The notes under the pieces are model-generated. The model was not told the origin of the DNA. It was given only the letters and a program-made list of their open reading frames with translations, and ran no database searches. DNA of 64,000 bases from an uncultured Ruminococcus sp. GTDB taxonomy: Bacteria; Bacillota; Clostridia; Oscillospirales; Acutalibacteraceae. Position numbers and translations under genes: made by a program. Location of the stretch: contig CACYTI010000006.1 of the NCBI GenBank assembly GCA_902777275.1, positions 45,267 to 109,266 on the forward strand, in the 5' to 3' direction. Shown here piece after piece: positions 50,942 to 59,653 of the stretch; positions within the stretch are counted from its first letter, which is position 1, and each line of letters starts with the position of its first letter.

Positions 50942-53578
50942 ATGCAGTGGACAGGACTAAACGAGCTTCGCGAAAAGTTCCTCGCGTTTTTCGAGAGCAA
51001 GGGATGCCTGCGGCTTCCCAGCTTTTCGCTGATCCCCAAGGACGACAACAGCCTTTTGCTTATCAACAGCGGAATGGCTCCGATGAAAAAGTATTTTACG
51101 GGCGAGGTCACTCCGCCGCGCAAGCGCGTGACGACCTGCCAGAAATGTATCCGCACACCGGATATTGAGCGCGTTGGCATTACGGCGCGCCACGGCACGT
51201 TTTTTGAGATGCTGGGCAACTTTTCCTTCGGCGACTATTTCAAGCGCGAGGCAACAGCATGGGCGTGGGAGTTCTTTACAAGGGTGCTTGAGCTGCCCGA
51301 GGATAAGCTTTACGTTTCCATATATAAGGACGACGACGAGGCTTACGAGATTTGGACAAAAGAGGTCGGCGTAGACCCCTCCCATATGGTTCGTCTCGGC
51401 AAGGAGGACAACTTCTGGGAACACGGCTCCGGTCCCTGCGGTCCTTGCTCCGAGATATACTTTGACCGCGGTCCCGACAAGGGCTGCGGCAGCCCCGATT
51501 GTCATGTCGGCTGCGAATGCGACCGTTATGTCGAGGTTTGGAACCTTGTATTTACGCAGTTTGAAAGCGACGGCAAGGGCAACTACACACCGCTTGAGCA
51601 CCCAAACATCGACACGGGCATGGGTTTGGAGCGTCTTGCCTGCGTTATGCAGGAGGTTGACAATCTTTTCCTTGTCGATACCGTGCAGAATATAATGAAG
51701 CACATCAGCCAAATCACGGGCGTTAATTACGGCGAGGATGAGAAAAAGGATGTTTCGCTGCGCGTTATCACCGACCACATACGCTCCACCACCTTTATGA
51801 TAGGCGACGGCGTAATGCCTTCAAACGAGGGCAAGGGCTATGTTCTGCGCCGTTTGCTCAGACGCGCCGCGCGTCACGGCAGACTTCTCGGCTACACCGA
51901 GCCGTTCCTTTACAAGGTGTGCGATACCGTGATAAACGAAAACCTTACTGCTTATCCCGAGCTTAAGGAGAAGCAGGAGTTTATCACGAAGGTTATCCGT
52001 ATTGAGGAGGAGAGCTTTGCAAAGACGATCGGACAGGGGCTTAAAATGCTCCAGAATCTTATGGAGCGCAATGAGATCCGCGTGATAAGCGGAGAGGATG
52101 CGTTCAAGTTGAACGACACCTTCGGATTCCCGATCGACCTCACCCGTGAGATCCTTGCGGAGCACGGTCTGTCCGTCAACACCGAGCGTTTTTATGAGCT
52201 GCTCAAGGAGCAGAAAAAGCGTTCCCGCGCCGCAAGAAAGAACGCAGGAGCCGACGCGTGGATAAGCGACAACACCGATTTTACCGATATTCCCAAAACG
52301 GAATTTACCGGTTACACCGAGTTGAAATCAGACGCTGAGGTGCTTGCGATAGTAAAGGACGGCGAGCGAGTTCAGGCGGCGGGAGAGGGTGAGAACGTCA
52401 TTCTGGTTCTTGACAAAACCCCGTTCTACGCTGAGAGCGGCGGTCAGGTCGGCGACACGGGCGCCGTTTCTTCCGGCAGCTTTAAGGCTGATGTCGAAAA
52501 CACAACAAAGGACGTTTCGGGCAATATCTTCCTTCATTCGTGCGCGGTCACCGAAGGCGGCGTCACCGTCGGTTCAAGGGTTTCAGCCGCGGTTGACAGA
52601 GAACGCCGTGAAAGTATCATGCGCAACCACACGGCGGCTCACCTTTTGCAGGCGGCTCTGCGTCAGGTGCTCGGCAACCACGTTCAGCAGGCGGGTCAGC
52701 TTGTCTCAGAAGATTCTGTGCGCTTTGACTTCACTCATTTTGAAGCGATGACAGCCAAGGAAATGCTCGACGTAGAGCAGCTTGTCAATGAAAAAATCTT
52801 TGAGTCAATTCCCGTTATTACCCACGAAATGCCGATTGAAGAGGCAAAAAAGCTGGGAGCCACCGCGTTGTTCGGTGAAAAATACGGCGATACAGTAAGA
52901 GTTGTGAGCGCGGGAGATTTCTCGGTCGAGTTCTGCGGCGGTACGCACGTTGACAACACCGCTAAGTTAGGACTTTTCAAGATCCGTCAGGAGGGCTCCG
53001 TGGCGGCGGGCGTAAGAAGAATAGAGGCGTTCACGGGCTTTAGAGTGCTCACCTTTATAAACCGCACCATTTTGCTTATAGGTAATGCGGCGCAGGTTTT
53101 GAAGCTCTCAAATCCTCTCATGCTGGTTGAGGGCGCTCAGAAGGCGGCGGAGCTTATAAAGGCTCAGCAAAAGGAGATCGAAGCTCTCAATGCGAAGCTT
53201 GCGGCTGCAAAGCTTTCGGATATTATGTCGAACTCAATGCAGATAGGCGGCGTGACAGTCGTAACCGGTGTTGTACCGGGTGTAACATCCGAAATTCTGC
53301 GCGGAATGTGCGATGACGCAAAGGCGTCAAAGGATGATATCGCTATTGTAATAGCCACCGTGAACGACGGCAAAGTGAGCTTTGCTGCGGGCTGCGGAAA
53401 GCAGGCTGTAAAGTTAGGAGCGCACGCCGGAAAAATCGTAAAAGCCGCAGCTCAGATCGCGGGCGGAAACGGCGGTGGAAAGCCCGACATAGCCATGGCG
53501 GGCGGCAAAAACGCAGATAAAATCGACGACGCTTTAGCGGCTGTTAAGGACACTGTCAGCGGTATGCTGAAGGCTTGA
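50942..53578 (+). CDS. alaS: Alanyl-tRNA synthetase
   Basis: The 878-residue enzyme charges tRNA-Ala and edits misactivated serine and glycine. Class II motifs are in the N-terminal domain (FFESKGCLRLPSFSLIPKDD, NSGMAPMKKYFTG, TTCQKCIRTPDIERVG, HGTFFEMLGNFSFGDYF). The editing domain has NHTAAHLLQAALRQVLG and the second metal site in EFCGGTHVDNT, followed by the C-terminal C-Ala domain (GNGGGKPDIAMAGGK). An extra cysteine-rich insert (GPCGPCSEIYFDRGPDKGCG, followed by CHVGCECDRY) binds zinc in many bacterial AlaRS. AAAAGGAG precedes the start. No T-box is visible in the 119-base upstream gap, which only holds an imperfect GGGAGC/GGCTCCC hairpin. Confidence 0.97.
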   Translation: MQWTGLNELREKFLAFFESKGCLRLPSFSLIPKDDNSLLLINSGMAPMKKYFTGEVTPPRKRVTTCQKCIRTPDIERVGITARHGTFFEMLGNFSFGDYFKREATAWAWEFFTRVLELPEDKLYVSIYKDDDEAYEIWTKEVGVDPSHMVRLGKEDNFWEHGSGPCGPCSEIYFDRGPDKGCGSPDCHVGCECDRYVEVWNLVFTQFESDGKGNYTPLEHPNIDTGMGLERLACVMQEVDNLFLVDTVQNIMKHISQITGVNYGEDEKKDVSLRVITDHIRSTTFMIGDGVMPSNEGKGYVLRRLLRRAARHGRLLGYTEPFLYKVCDTVINENLTAYPELKEKQEFITKVIRIEEESFAKTIGQGLKMLQNLMERNEIRVISGEDAFKLNDTFGFPIDLTREILAEHGLSVNTERFYELLKEQKKRSRAARKNAGADAWISDNTDFTDIPKTEFTGYTELKSDAEVLAIVKDGERVQAAGEGENVILVLDKTPFYAESGGQVGDTGAVSSGSFKADVENTTKDVSGNIFLHSCAVTEGGVTVGSRVSAAVDRERRESIMRNHTAAHLLQAALRQVLGNHVQQAGQLVSEDSVRFDFTHFEAMTAKEMLDVEQLVNEKIFESIPVITHEMPIEEAKKLGATALFGEKYGDTVRVVSAGDFSVEFCGGTHVDNTAKLGLFKIRQEGSVAAGVRRIEAFTGFRVLTFINRTILLIGNAAQVLKLSNPLMLVEGAQKAAELIKAQQKEIEALNAKLAAAKLSDIMSNSMQIGGVTVVTGVVPGVTSEILRGMCDDAKASKDDIAIVIATVNDGKVSFAAGCGKQAVKLGAHAGKIVKAAAQIAGGNGGGKPDIAMAGGKNADKIDDALAAVKDTVSGMLKA

Positions 53579-53730
53579 TTTCCTTTATTTTGTTATATTG
53601 GAAAATAGTTTTATGCCGCTTTTAAGCCGCTTTTAAGCCAAAAAAACAGCAAAACACATCGTTGTAAATTTCAAACAAAATATGTGAGTATTTATTGTGA
53701 AAAGCGACAGATAAAATTTTTTGAAAAGTA

Positions 53731-53759
53731 TTGAAAGTTCGTCGGAATTATTGTATAAT
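53731..53759 (+). promoter_or_regulatory. SigA-type promoter of the surface-protein gene
   Basis: TTGAAA at 53731-53736 and TATAAT at 53754-53759 are separated by 17 bases. The start codon follows 75 bases later, with GGAGGAG just before it. Confidence 0.7.
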
Positions 53760-53833
53760 TGACGTAAGAGAATAGGGTTATAATTAAACTCGCTATATCT
53801 CTCAGATAATGAACTATTTAGGAGGAGAAAAAA

Positions 53834-54856
53834 ATGTTCAAAAAGATAGCAAGCATTGCACTTGCTGCTATGATGCTCGGCAGCACCGCTGTTGTTGCGA
53901 GCGCAGCAGAAAAAGAAGAGGCTGTTGCGGCAGCAGATGATTCTTCGGCAGTTGCGGCTGCTGATGATTCTGCGGTTGGTGCCGACGAGGGTTCCGAGAC
54001 CACAGGTGCGGGTTCAAAGATTTATTTTGATGTTAATTCCGCAGGTTGGAAGAATTTTACCAACATCACACTCTATCTGTATGAGCACGGCGGCTCTGAG
54101 ATTATTCCTTGGGGCTCCAAAAAGGGTAATATGACTGATGAGGGTAACGGCAAATGGTCTTTCGACATTGAAGGCAAGGGCTATTCTCTTGATTCAAGCA
54201 AGGCTTACGGATGTATCTTCACCGGTGACTGGTCATTCCAGACCTGCGACCTTATCATTGGTTCGGCTTGCTACGGCGACACCGCTTTTTGCACCGGTAA
54301 ACAGGTTGAGAACAACGTTGACTCCAACAAGAAGAGCGACGAAGTTAAATGGACAAACGCCGATTCCAGCGTATACGGCAACCCCATCTGCATCACCTCT
54401 ATCGGTAACGTAATCGGTACTGCTTACTGGCCCGGCGAGAACGCTGAGTCCGTTCTTAAGGAATTCCTCACCACCGACGACGCTAAGAAGAGCATTGAAA
54501 ACGCAAAGAAGTTCACAGGTAAAACCGATCAGGAGATCATTGATGCTACAGCTAAGGCTCTCGGTCTCAGCGACGATCAGGTTTCCGCAATCATTTCTGG
54601 TTCGGGCAAGACCTTTGACTGGAAACCCGCAAACGGCGGCGGTGCTCAGGAGACTACCACTGCTGCCGGCGGCTCATCAGGCGGCAGCAACACATCAAGC
54701 GGTGGCACAACCACCAGCGGCGGCACAACAACAAGCAGCACAACAACCGGTTCCGTAACCTCCGGTGAGGGCACAACCGTTTACTTTGTAATCGGCGGTA
54801 TCCTTCTTGCTGCGGCAGGCGTATTCTTCCTTGCCAGAAAGAGAAGAGAGTATTAA
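53834..54856 (+). CDS. Cell-surface protein with CBM-like domain and C-terminal membrane anchor
   Basis: A 340-residue exported protein with no family I can name for certain. A signal peptide (about 1-25) is followed by an Ala/Asp-rich stretch. A beta-rich domain of about 150 residues (KIYFDVNSAGWKNF, GNGKWSFDIEG, CIFTGDWSFQTCDL) resembles starch-binding modules of the CBM26 type in its aromatic residues. A small helical region (about 210-245) leads to a Gly/Ser/Thr-rich linker. The C terminus is a hydrophobic helix (VYFVIGGILLAAAGVFFLA) with a basic tail RKRREY; this looks like a sortase-type anchor region but lacks LPxTG. It probably displays a carbohydrate-binding head on the cell. GGAGGAG precedes the start, and the gene has its own promoter and terminator, suggesting high expression. 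Confidence 0.75.
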   Translation: MFKKIASIALAAMMLGSTAVVASAAEKEEAVAAADDSSAVAAADDSAVGADEGSETTGAGSKIYFDVNSAGWKNFTNITLYLYEHGGSEIIPWGSKKGNMTDEGNGKWSFDIEGKGYSLDSSKAYGCIFTGDWSFQTCDLIIGSACYGDTAFCTGKQVENNVDSNKKSDEVKWTNADSSVYGNPICITSIGNVIGTAYWPGENAESVLKEFLTTDDAKKSIENAKKFTGKTDQEIIDATAKALGLSDDQVSAIISGSGKTFDWKPANGGGAQETTTAAGGSSGGSNTSSGGTTTSGGTTTSSTTTGSVTSGEGTTVYFVIGGILLAAAGVFFLARKRREY

Positions 54857-54876
54857 TTCAATTTAATAAACATCTT

Positions 54877-54906
54877 AAGAGGTGTGCGAGAGCACACCTC
54901 TTTTTT
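54877..54906 (+). terminator. Terminator of the surface-protein gene
   Basis: AGAGGTGTGC pairs perfectly with GCACACCTCT around GAGA, followed by TTTTT. Confidence 0.95.
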
Positions 54907-55049
54907 AGTGCGCCCGACGGCGATGGTTGGCACAAACACAAATTACAAGCTTTGAGCCGGCTCCGCATTTGAATTCTAAAAAGTGTTTTTGCGTTCTAAA
55001 ACAGGGCAAGTCCGCATAGTATTAACCATAGCGACGGGGAGGAATGTTT

Positions 55050-55994
55050 ATGGATCGGTCGTTGACATATCGTTTGGCGCAGGCGGCGGGGTGCTTGAGT
55101 CCGCCCTTGAATCGGCTGCTGTGCCCGTATTTTTCTTCATTAGAAAATAAAGTGCAGGAGATACGTCTGCGTGTTGCCCGTCCCGCAGCGGTTGATTGTG
55201 AGGACGAAACACTTTTTTTAACCAAAAGCGGCGGGCTGACGGATTTGCCCTGCGGAGATTTGTATATCACAACGCGTACCGATATTGACGATACCTTTCA
55301 GCGCGCCTGTGATTTTTCAGTCTATGCCCGTCAGCGCGAAATTCAAAACGGCTATGTCACTTTGCGCGGCGGTCACCGCGTCGGGGTGTGCGGAACCGCC
55401 GTAAACGAGGGAGACAGAATTTTAAATGTCAGAGATATAACCTCGCTTTGTATCCGGGTCGCCCGTGAGCACATAGGCTGCGGCGAAGAACTGTTCCGAA
55501 GGTTGAAGGACTCTATCGGCGGCGTTCTGATCTGCGGCGCACCGTGTTCGGGGAAAACAACCCTTCTGCGCGATTTGGCAAGGCTCTTTTCAACGGCTGA
55601 AGCCCAAAACGTCTCGCTTATCGACGAGCGCGGAGAGCTTGCGGCGGTGTCGGGCGGCGAACCTCAGAACGACGTCGGATTTTGCGATATCTACAGCGGA
55701 TACCCGAAGGCTCAGGCGGTGGAGCAGGCTTTGCGATGCATGGCTCCTCAGCTTATCATCTGTGATGAAATCGGTTCGCAGGCTGACGAAGCCGCGATCA
55801 AAGGCTGCGTCAACTGCGGAGTGAGGGTCATTGCGGCGGCTCACGCTTCAAGCCGGGAGGAGCTTTACGCACGTCCAGCAATGAAAAGTATTCTTTCCAC
55901 GGGCGCATTCGGCACCGTTGTGTTCCTGCGCGGAAGAAATCACGCCGGAGAAATTGCCTTCTCGGAGCAAACGGAGGAACGACTTGCCGCTTAA
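55050..55994 (+). CDS. spoIIIAA: Stage III sporulation protein AA
   Basis: SpoIIIAA is the predicted ATPase of the SpoIIIA-SpoIIQ channel that links mother cell and forespore and resembles secretion-system ATPases. The 314-residue protein has the family N-terminal domain (EIRLRVARPA, NGYVTLRGGHRVGVCGTAV) and an ATPase core with Walker [24 protein letters not shown] and LIICDEIG. ATG 55050 is chosen because GGGGAGG at 55037-55043 is too close to the ATG at 55044. It is the first of eight spoIIIA genes in the standard order. A mother-cell sigma-E promoter is expected; CATAGTAT at 55015-55022 is a possible -10 element, but the -35 is weak. Confidence 0.93.
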   Translation: MDRSLTYRLAQAAGCLSPPLNRLLCPYFSSLENKVQEIRLRVARPAAVDCEDETLFLTKSGGLTDLPCGDLYITTRTDIDDTFQRACDFSVYARQREIQNGYVTLRGGHRVGVCGTAVNEGDRILNVRDITSLCIRVAREHIGCGEELFRRLKDSIGGVLICGAPCSGKTTLLRDLARLFSTAEAQNVSLIDERGELAAVSGGEPQNDVGFCDIYSGYPKAQAVEQALRCMAPQLIICDEIGSQADEAAIKGCVNCGVRVIAAAHASSREELYARPAMKSILSTGAFGTVVFLRGRNHAGEIAFSEQTEERLAA

Positions 55995-56466
55995 AATCAT
56001 CGGTGGTTTTCTTCTTGCGGCGGCGGGACTCGGTTTTGGCTGCACCCGTGCGCGCAGGCTTGCCCAAAGACGGGAGTTTTTGGGACGGGTGCTGACCTTT
56101 ATAAGCTGCCTTTCAACCGAGCTGCGCTACAGGAACGACGATATCTTCTCACTTGTTAATTCCTGCGGAGAATTATTTCAGGTCAGTCAAAGCGGCTCGT
56201 CACCGTTTTATTCATCATGGCGGGCTTGTATCGGCAAGCTGCGGCGCAGGTGGAGCTTGACTCCGCGCGACATGGATCTCCTTGATGAGCTTGGTTCACG
56301 CCTCGGTACGACCGATTCGGAGGGGCAACTGTCTCATCTTGCACATTACAGAGCGCTTTTTGAAAGGCAGCTTGCCGAAGCGCGGAGAGATGAGGAGCAA
56401 AAAACAAAGATGTATAAAACGCTGGGTCTGTTTGCCGGAGTTTCGGCGGCGATCATGCTGTTATAG
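55984..56466 (+). CDS. spoIIIAB: Stage III sporulation protein AB
   Basis: A 160-residue membrane protein resembling the GspF-like component of secretion systems. It has a short N-terminal hydrophobic segment (IIGGFLLAAAGLGFG), a soluble helical region including LTFISCLSTELRYRNDDIF, and a C-terminal hydrophobic helix (LGLFAGVSAAIMLL). The start is TTG at 55984, six bases after GGAGG at 55973-55977. It overlaps the end of spoIIIAA, with which it is translationally coupled. Length agrees with the roughly 170-residue family; assignment rests on both sequence and operon position. Confidence 0.88.
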   Translation: MPLKIIGGFLLAAAGLGFGCTRARRLAQRREFLGRVLTFISCLSTELRYRNDDIFSLVNSCGELFQVSQSGSSPFYSSWRACIGKLRRRWSLTPRDMDLLDELGSRLGTTDSEGQLSHLAHYRALFERQLAEARRDEEQKTKMYKTLGLFAGVSAAIMLL

Positions 56467-56475
56467 AGGTAAAAA

Positions 56476-56670
56476 ATGGACGTAGAATTGATTTTTAAAA
56501 TCGCGGCGATCGGCATAATCGTGGCGGTGCTGTGTCAGCTGTTAATCCGAAGCGGGCGCGAGGAGCAGGCAATGCTGACCTCGCTTGCAGGTCTTATAGT
56601 GGTGCTGACGCTGATCGTGGGACAAATCAGCAATCTGTTTTCCACAATAAAGCGGTTGTTCGGCTTTTAA
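56476..56670 (+). CDS. spoIIIAC: Stage III sporulation protein AC
   Basis: A 64-residue membrane protein with two hydrophobic helices (IAAIGIIVAVLCQLLI and LTSLAGLIVVLTLIVGQI), matching SpoIIIAC in length and in its ends (MDVELIFKIAAIG, FSTIKRLFGF). AGAGGTAAAAAATG sets the start. The stop codon overlaps the ATG of spoIIIAD (TAATG), so the two are coupled. Confidence 0.9.
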   Translation: MDVELIFKIAAIGIIVAVLCQLLIRSGREEQAMLTSLAGLIVVLTLIVGQISNLFSTIKRLFGF

Positions 56671-57059
56671 TGAACGTAGTTGCAGTTTGCGCTCTCGCAG
56701 TGACCGCGGCGGTTCTTGCGCTGACCCTGCGTCCCAAAAGCGGAGAAACGGCTCTTTTGCTGACCGTTGCCTGCGCCGTTATGATTTTATCGTCTGTGCT
56801 CGGAAATGCGGCTTCAATCATCTCGACGGTTCAAAGCATCGTAGCTGCCTCGCAAATCAGCACGGGATATATCGCTGTTATGCTGAAGGTCATCGGAATC
56901 TGTCTGCTGACAGAATTTACCGCCAATATCTGCCGCGACGCGGGAAGCAGCGCGCTCGCTTCAAACGTGACTTTAGCGGGGAAACTTATGGTGACGTTTA
57001 CCGCGCTGCCGTTGTACGCGGATATTCTGAACATGGTAAGCTCTCTGCTGAGCGGCTGA
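56670..57059 (+). CDS. spoIIIAD: Stage III sporulation protein AD
   Basis: A 129-residue polytopic membrane protein. Features shared with the family are the repeated hydrophobic helices, the GYIAVMLKVIGICLLTEF segment and the NICRDAGSSALASNV motif. It is homologous to SpoIIIAC in its N-terminal half. The start is the ATG overlapping the stop of spoIIIAC; a longer upstream reading frame lies over spoIIIAC in another frame and is not used. Confidence 0.9.
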   Translation: MNVVAVCALAVTAAVLALTLRPKSGETALLLTVACAVMILSSVLGNAASIISTVQSIVAASQISTGYIAVMLKVIGICLLTEFTANICRDAGSSALASNVTLAGKLMVTFTALPLYADILNMVSSLLSG

Positions 57060-57073
57060 AAAGGAAGTGAAAT

Positions 57074-58114
57074 ATGTCTGTAGCATACGATTTTTCGGGG
57101 GTTTATAATAGCCTGTCCGACGATGCTGTCCGCGCTCTTGATGCGCTCGGCATAAATTCCGCCGACGCGAACTCGCTGTCAAAGCTCAGCTTTGAGGGAG
57201 TTATGGGACAGCTTCTGAAAATGACGGGCGAGAGCTTTTCGCACCCGATGAAGGGGCTTGTAACCATTATCGCGGTGCTTATTCTATGTGCCATGCTTTC
57301 CGCATATAAAAGCAGCTTGTCGGGCGATATAAGCGAAACGGTTCAAACAGCGGCGTCGCTTTGTCTGAGCTGCGCTGCGGCAGCGCCTGCGGTGTCGTTT
57401 ATCTGCTCGGCGGGAAATGTAATTACGCACTGCGCCAACCTGTTTTTAGCTTACATACCCCTTGCTTCGGTTATGATGGCGGCATCCGGCAAAGCTTTCG
57501 GATCGGTCGCGTATAAGGGCGGAATGATAGCGGCGGGGCAGGGGGTGGCGAGGATATCCTCAGACGTTATAGTTCCGCTGATGAACATTTTTTTAGGCGT
57601 TGCAGTCACCTCGGGAATCACGCCTGAGGCTCGGTTGAAGGGCTTTCTCTCGCTTGTCACAAAGATAACAAAGTGGATGCTTGCCTTCGCGATGACGGTT
57701 TTCACGGCGGTGCTTTCAATGCGTCAGGCGGCGTCGGGAGCGCTTGATTCTTTAGCCTCACGAACGGCGAGGTTCGCGTTAAGCTCGTTTGTTCCGATGG
57801 TCGGAGGAGCGCTCAGTGAGGCTTACAAAAGCGTTCAGGGCAGCTTGCACGTGCTGAAATCGGGTCTCGGGATCTTTGTTATTCTCGCGCTTGCCATTAC
57901 GTTTTTGCCCGTTGTGCTCCAAGGGATAGGCTGGTCGCTCTGCATTTTAGTCGGAAAGTCGTTTGCCGAGGTGATGGGCATAGACGGCTGTGCCGCTCTG
58001 CTTGACGCTCTCGGAATGGTTTTTTCGGCGCTGATCGCCGTTCTGCTGTGCGTAATGGCGGTGTTTATCATCTCTACCGCCGCAGCGTTTACAATTGGAG
58101 GTGAAGGCGCGTGA
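57074..58114 (+). CDS. spoIIIAE: Stage III sporulation protein AE
   Basis: A 346-residue polytopic membrane protein, the largest of the spoIIIA set. It has a short extracytoplasmic N-terminal part and seven or eight hydrophobic helices. Conserved stretches are LVTIIAVLILCAMLSAYKSS, GMIAAGQGVARISSDVIVP and ASRTARFALSSFVPMVGGAL. It is thought to form part of the feeding-tube channel in the outer forespore membrane. GAAAAGGAAGTG precedes the start. It overlaps spoIIIAF by four bases. B. subtilis SpoIIIAE is about 400 residues; this one is somewhat shorter at the N terminus. Confidence 0.92.
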   Translation: MSVAYDFSGVYNSLSDDAVRALDALGINSADANSLSKLSFEGVMGQLLKMTGESFSHPMKGLVTIIAVLILCAMLSAYKSSLSGDISETVQTAASLCLSCAAAAPAVSFICSAGNVITHCANLFLAYIPLASVMMAASGKAFGSVAYKGGMIAAGQGVARISSDVIVPLMNIFLGVAVTSGITPEARLKGFLSLVTKITKWMLAFAMTVFTAVLSMRQAASGALDSLASRTARFALSSFVPMVGGALSEAYKSVQGSLHVLKSGLGIFVILALAITFLPVVLQGIGWSLCILVGKSFAEVMGIDGCAALLDALGMVFSALIAVLLCVMAVFIISTAAAFTIGGEGA

Positions 58115-58584
58115 GCGGTCTTTACACCGTCGCGGCTACGGTCTGCGCCTGCTGTATAATCACCGCCCTGCTCTCGCATTTTGTCACAGACGGCGGCACC
58201 AAGAAAATACTGAGTCTGGTTATGGGCGCGTTTATTCTGTGCTGTATGCTCGCGCCTGTCGCCCGCGCGATCGGCGGCATAAAGGCTGATTTGAACGGCG
58301 TGCTGTCATCACAGGAGGATACGGCGACGCCTGATGAAGTCTATAACCGTCAGGTACTCGCGCAGACAAAGGAAAATCTTGAAACGGCACTCGGAGATAT
58401 CCTCTCGCAAAACGGCTATGAAATTTCAGGCGCGGAGATAACGCTTGCGCTCGCCGACGGTAACCGCGTTATAATTTCGTCGATCACCGTTACGATCGGA
58501 GAGGAGCAGGCGGAAAACAGTGAAGAGATCGCGGAAATAACCGAAAAGCATTTTACGGTGCGTCCGCGAGTGATCACGGAGTAA
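58111..58584 (+). CDS. spoIIIAF: Stage III sporulation protein AF
   Basis: A 157-residue protein with two N-terminal membrane helices (TVAATVCACCIITALLSHF and ILSLVMGAFILCCMLAP) and an extracytoplasmic domain (LETALGDILSQNGYEISGAEI, IISSITVTIG) of the ring-building-motif type seen in secretion systems. The start is GTG at 58111, overlapping the end of spoIIIAE, with GGAGGTGAAGG just upstream. It has weak sequence conservation overall; position between spoIIIAE and spoIIIAG supports the call. Confidence 0.87.
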   Translation: MSGLYTVAATVCACCIITALLSHFVTDGGTKKILSLVMGAFILCCMLAPVARAIGGIKADLNGVLSSQEDTATPDEVYNRQVLAQTKENLETALGDILSQNGYEISGAEITLALADGNRVIISSITVTIGEEQAENSEEIAEITEKHFTVRPRVITE

Positions 58585-58587
58585 AAC

Positions 58588-59031
58588 ATGAACAAAATTC
58601 GGGAAAAGCTAAAACAATTAGCTGACAGCGGCGGCGCGCGAAAGCTTATTATTGCGGCGGGCGCGCTGGGGATAGCGCTGATTTTTATCTCCGGCTTTTT
58701 CAGCTTTGATAAACCGCAGGGACCCGAAGAATCGGGATTTTCGGTGACGGACTACTGCGGAAAAATCCAAAGTGATTTGGAGGAGCTGTTGTCGAGGATT
58801 CAGGGAGCCGGCAAAACGCGCGTGCTCCTGACTATGGAAAACAGCGCTGAGTTTGTTTATCTTGAAAACGGAACGACAAAAACAAAGGAGATTGAGCCGC
58901 GCATAAGGGGTGTTTTGGTGCTGTGCGACGGGGGAGACGACCCCGTCACGGTCAGCAGGATCACAGATGCCGTAACCAAGGCGCTCGATGTTTCGGCGGC
59001 AAAGGTATGTATCGAAAAACTAACAGATTGA
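58588..59031 (+). CDS. spoIIIAG: Stage III sporulation protein AG
   Basis: A 147-residue protein with one membrane helix (LIIAAGALGIALIFISGFF) and an extracytoplasmic ring-building domain (DLEELLSRIQGAGKTRVLLTM, RGVLVLCDGGDDPVTVSRI, VTKALDVSAAKVCIEKL). SpoIIIAG of B. subtilis forms a large ring in the intermembrane space. It is shorter here because the loop between the beta strands is reduced to a few residues (ENGTTKTKEI). It starts 4 bases after spoIIIAF. Confidence 0.9.
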   Translation: MNKIREKLKQLADSGGARKLIIAAGALGIALIFISGFFSFDKPQGPEESGFSVTDYCGKIQSDLEELLSRIQGAGKTRVLLTMENSAEFVYLENGTTKTKEIEPRIRGVLVLCDGGDDPVTVSRITDAVTKALDVSAAKVCIEKLTD

Positions 59032-59045
59032 AGGTCGGTATTGTT

Positions 59046-59588
59046 ATGAAAATTAAAAAAAAGCATATAGTTTCAGCCGCGCTGGTGCTCGCGCTCGGAA
59101 CAGCAGTTTACGTAAATTGGCAGTTCGGGGGAGCGTCAGCTAAAACGACCTCGAAGCAACTCGGCGAGGCTTCATATGTAAGCGCGGGAGTGTCGTCGGC
59201 TACGGCAGACAGCGTGCAGACCTCAGCGCTTTCCGGCAGTCAGGAGAGCTTTTTCGCCGCCGAAAGGGTCAAACGCCAAAGCACACAGGATAAGGTGCTC
59301 GACGAAGCGGGAAAGGCTTTTGATTTGGATAACGCGGGCGAGGACGAAAAATCCGAGGCTCAGAATAGCGTTGAACAAATGCTGAAACGCTTTACGGTCC
59401 AGGACAGCATCGAAAGCATTGTCAAGGCTAAGGGCTTCAAGGAGTGCCTTTGCATCATAAGCGATGAGGGTGTGACGGTCATCGTGCCCGGAGAGCAGCT
59501 CAACGACACATCTGCCCTTGTTATAGACGACGCGGTCACCTCGCACTACAAGGTCGATTACGATAAAATATCAATTGTCGGCGCGTAA
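59046..59588 (+). CDS. spoIIIAH: Stage III sporulation protein AH
   Basis: SpoIIIAH spans the outer forespore membrane and binds SpoIIQ across the intermembrane space. The 180-residue protein has a basic start (MKIKKKH), one helix (IVSAALVLALGTAVYVNW), a variable Ser/Ala/Thr linker and a YscJ-like domain (ESFFAAERVKRQSTQDKVLDEAG, shown here as the start of that domain, and IVKAKGFKECLCIISDEGV). AAGGTCGG lies upstream of ATG 59046; longer forms would overlap spoIIIAG. It ends the operon, followed by a terminator. SpoIIQ is not encoded in this window. Confidence 0.92.
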   Translation: MKIKKKHIVSAALVLALGTAVYVNWQFGGASAKTTSKQLGEASYVSAGVSSATADSVQTSALSGSQESFFAAERVKRQSTQDKVLDEAGKAFDLDNAGEDEKSEAQNSVEQMLKRFTVQDSIESIVKAKGFKECLCIISDEGVTVIVPGEQLNDTSALVIDDAVTSHYKVDYDKISIVGA

Positions 59589-59597
59589 TGCTCCGCA

Positions 59598-59643
59598 CAA
59601 AAAGACGCAAACCCTGTTTTTAACTGAGGTTTGCGTCTTTTGT
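59598..59643. terminator. Bidirectional terminator between spoIIIAH and comEC
   Basis: AAAAGACGCAAACC pairs with GGTTTGCGTCTTTTG, T-rich on both strands, between convergent genes. Confidence 0.9.
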
Positions 59644-59653
59644 AAATTATTAT

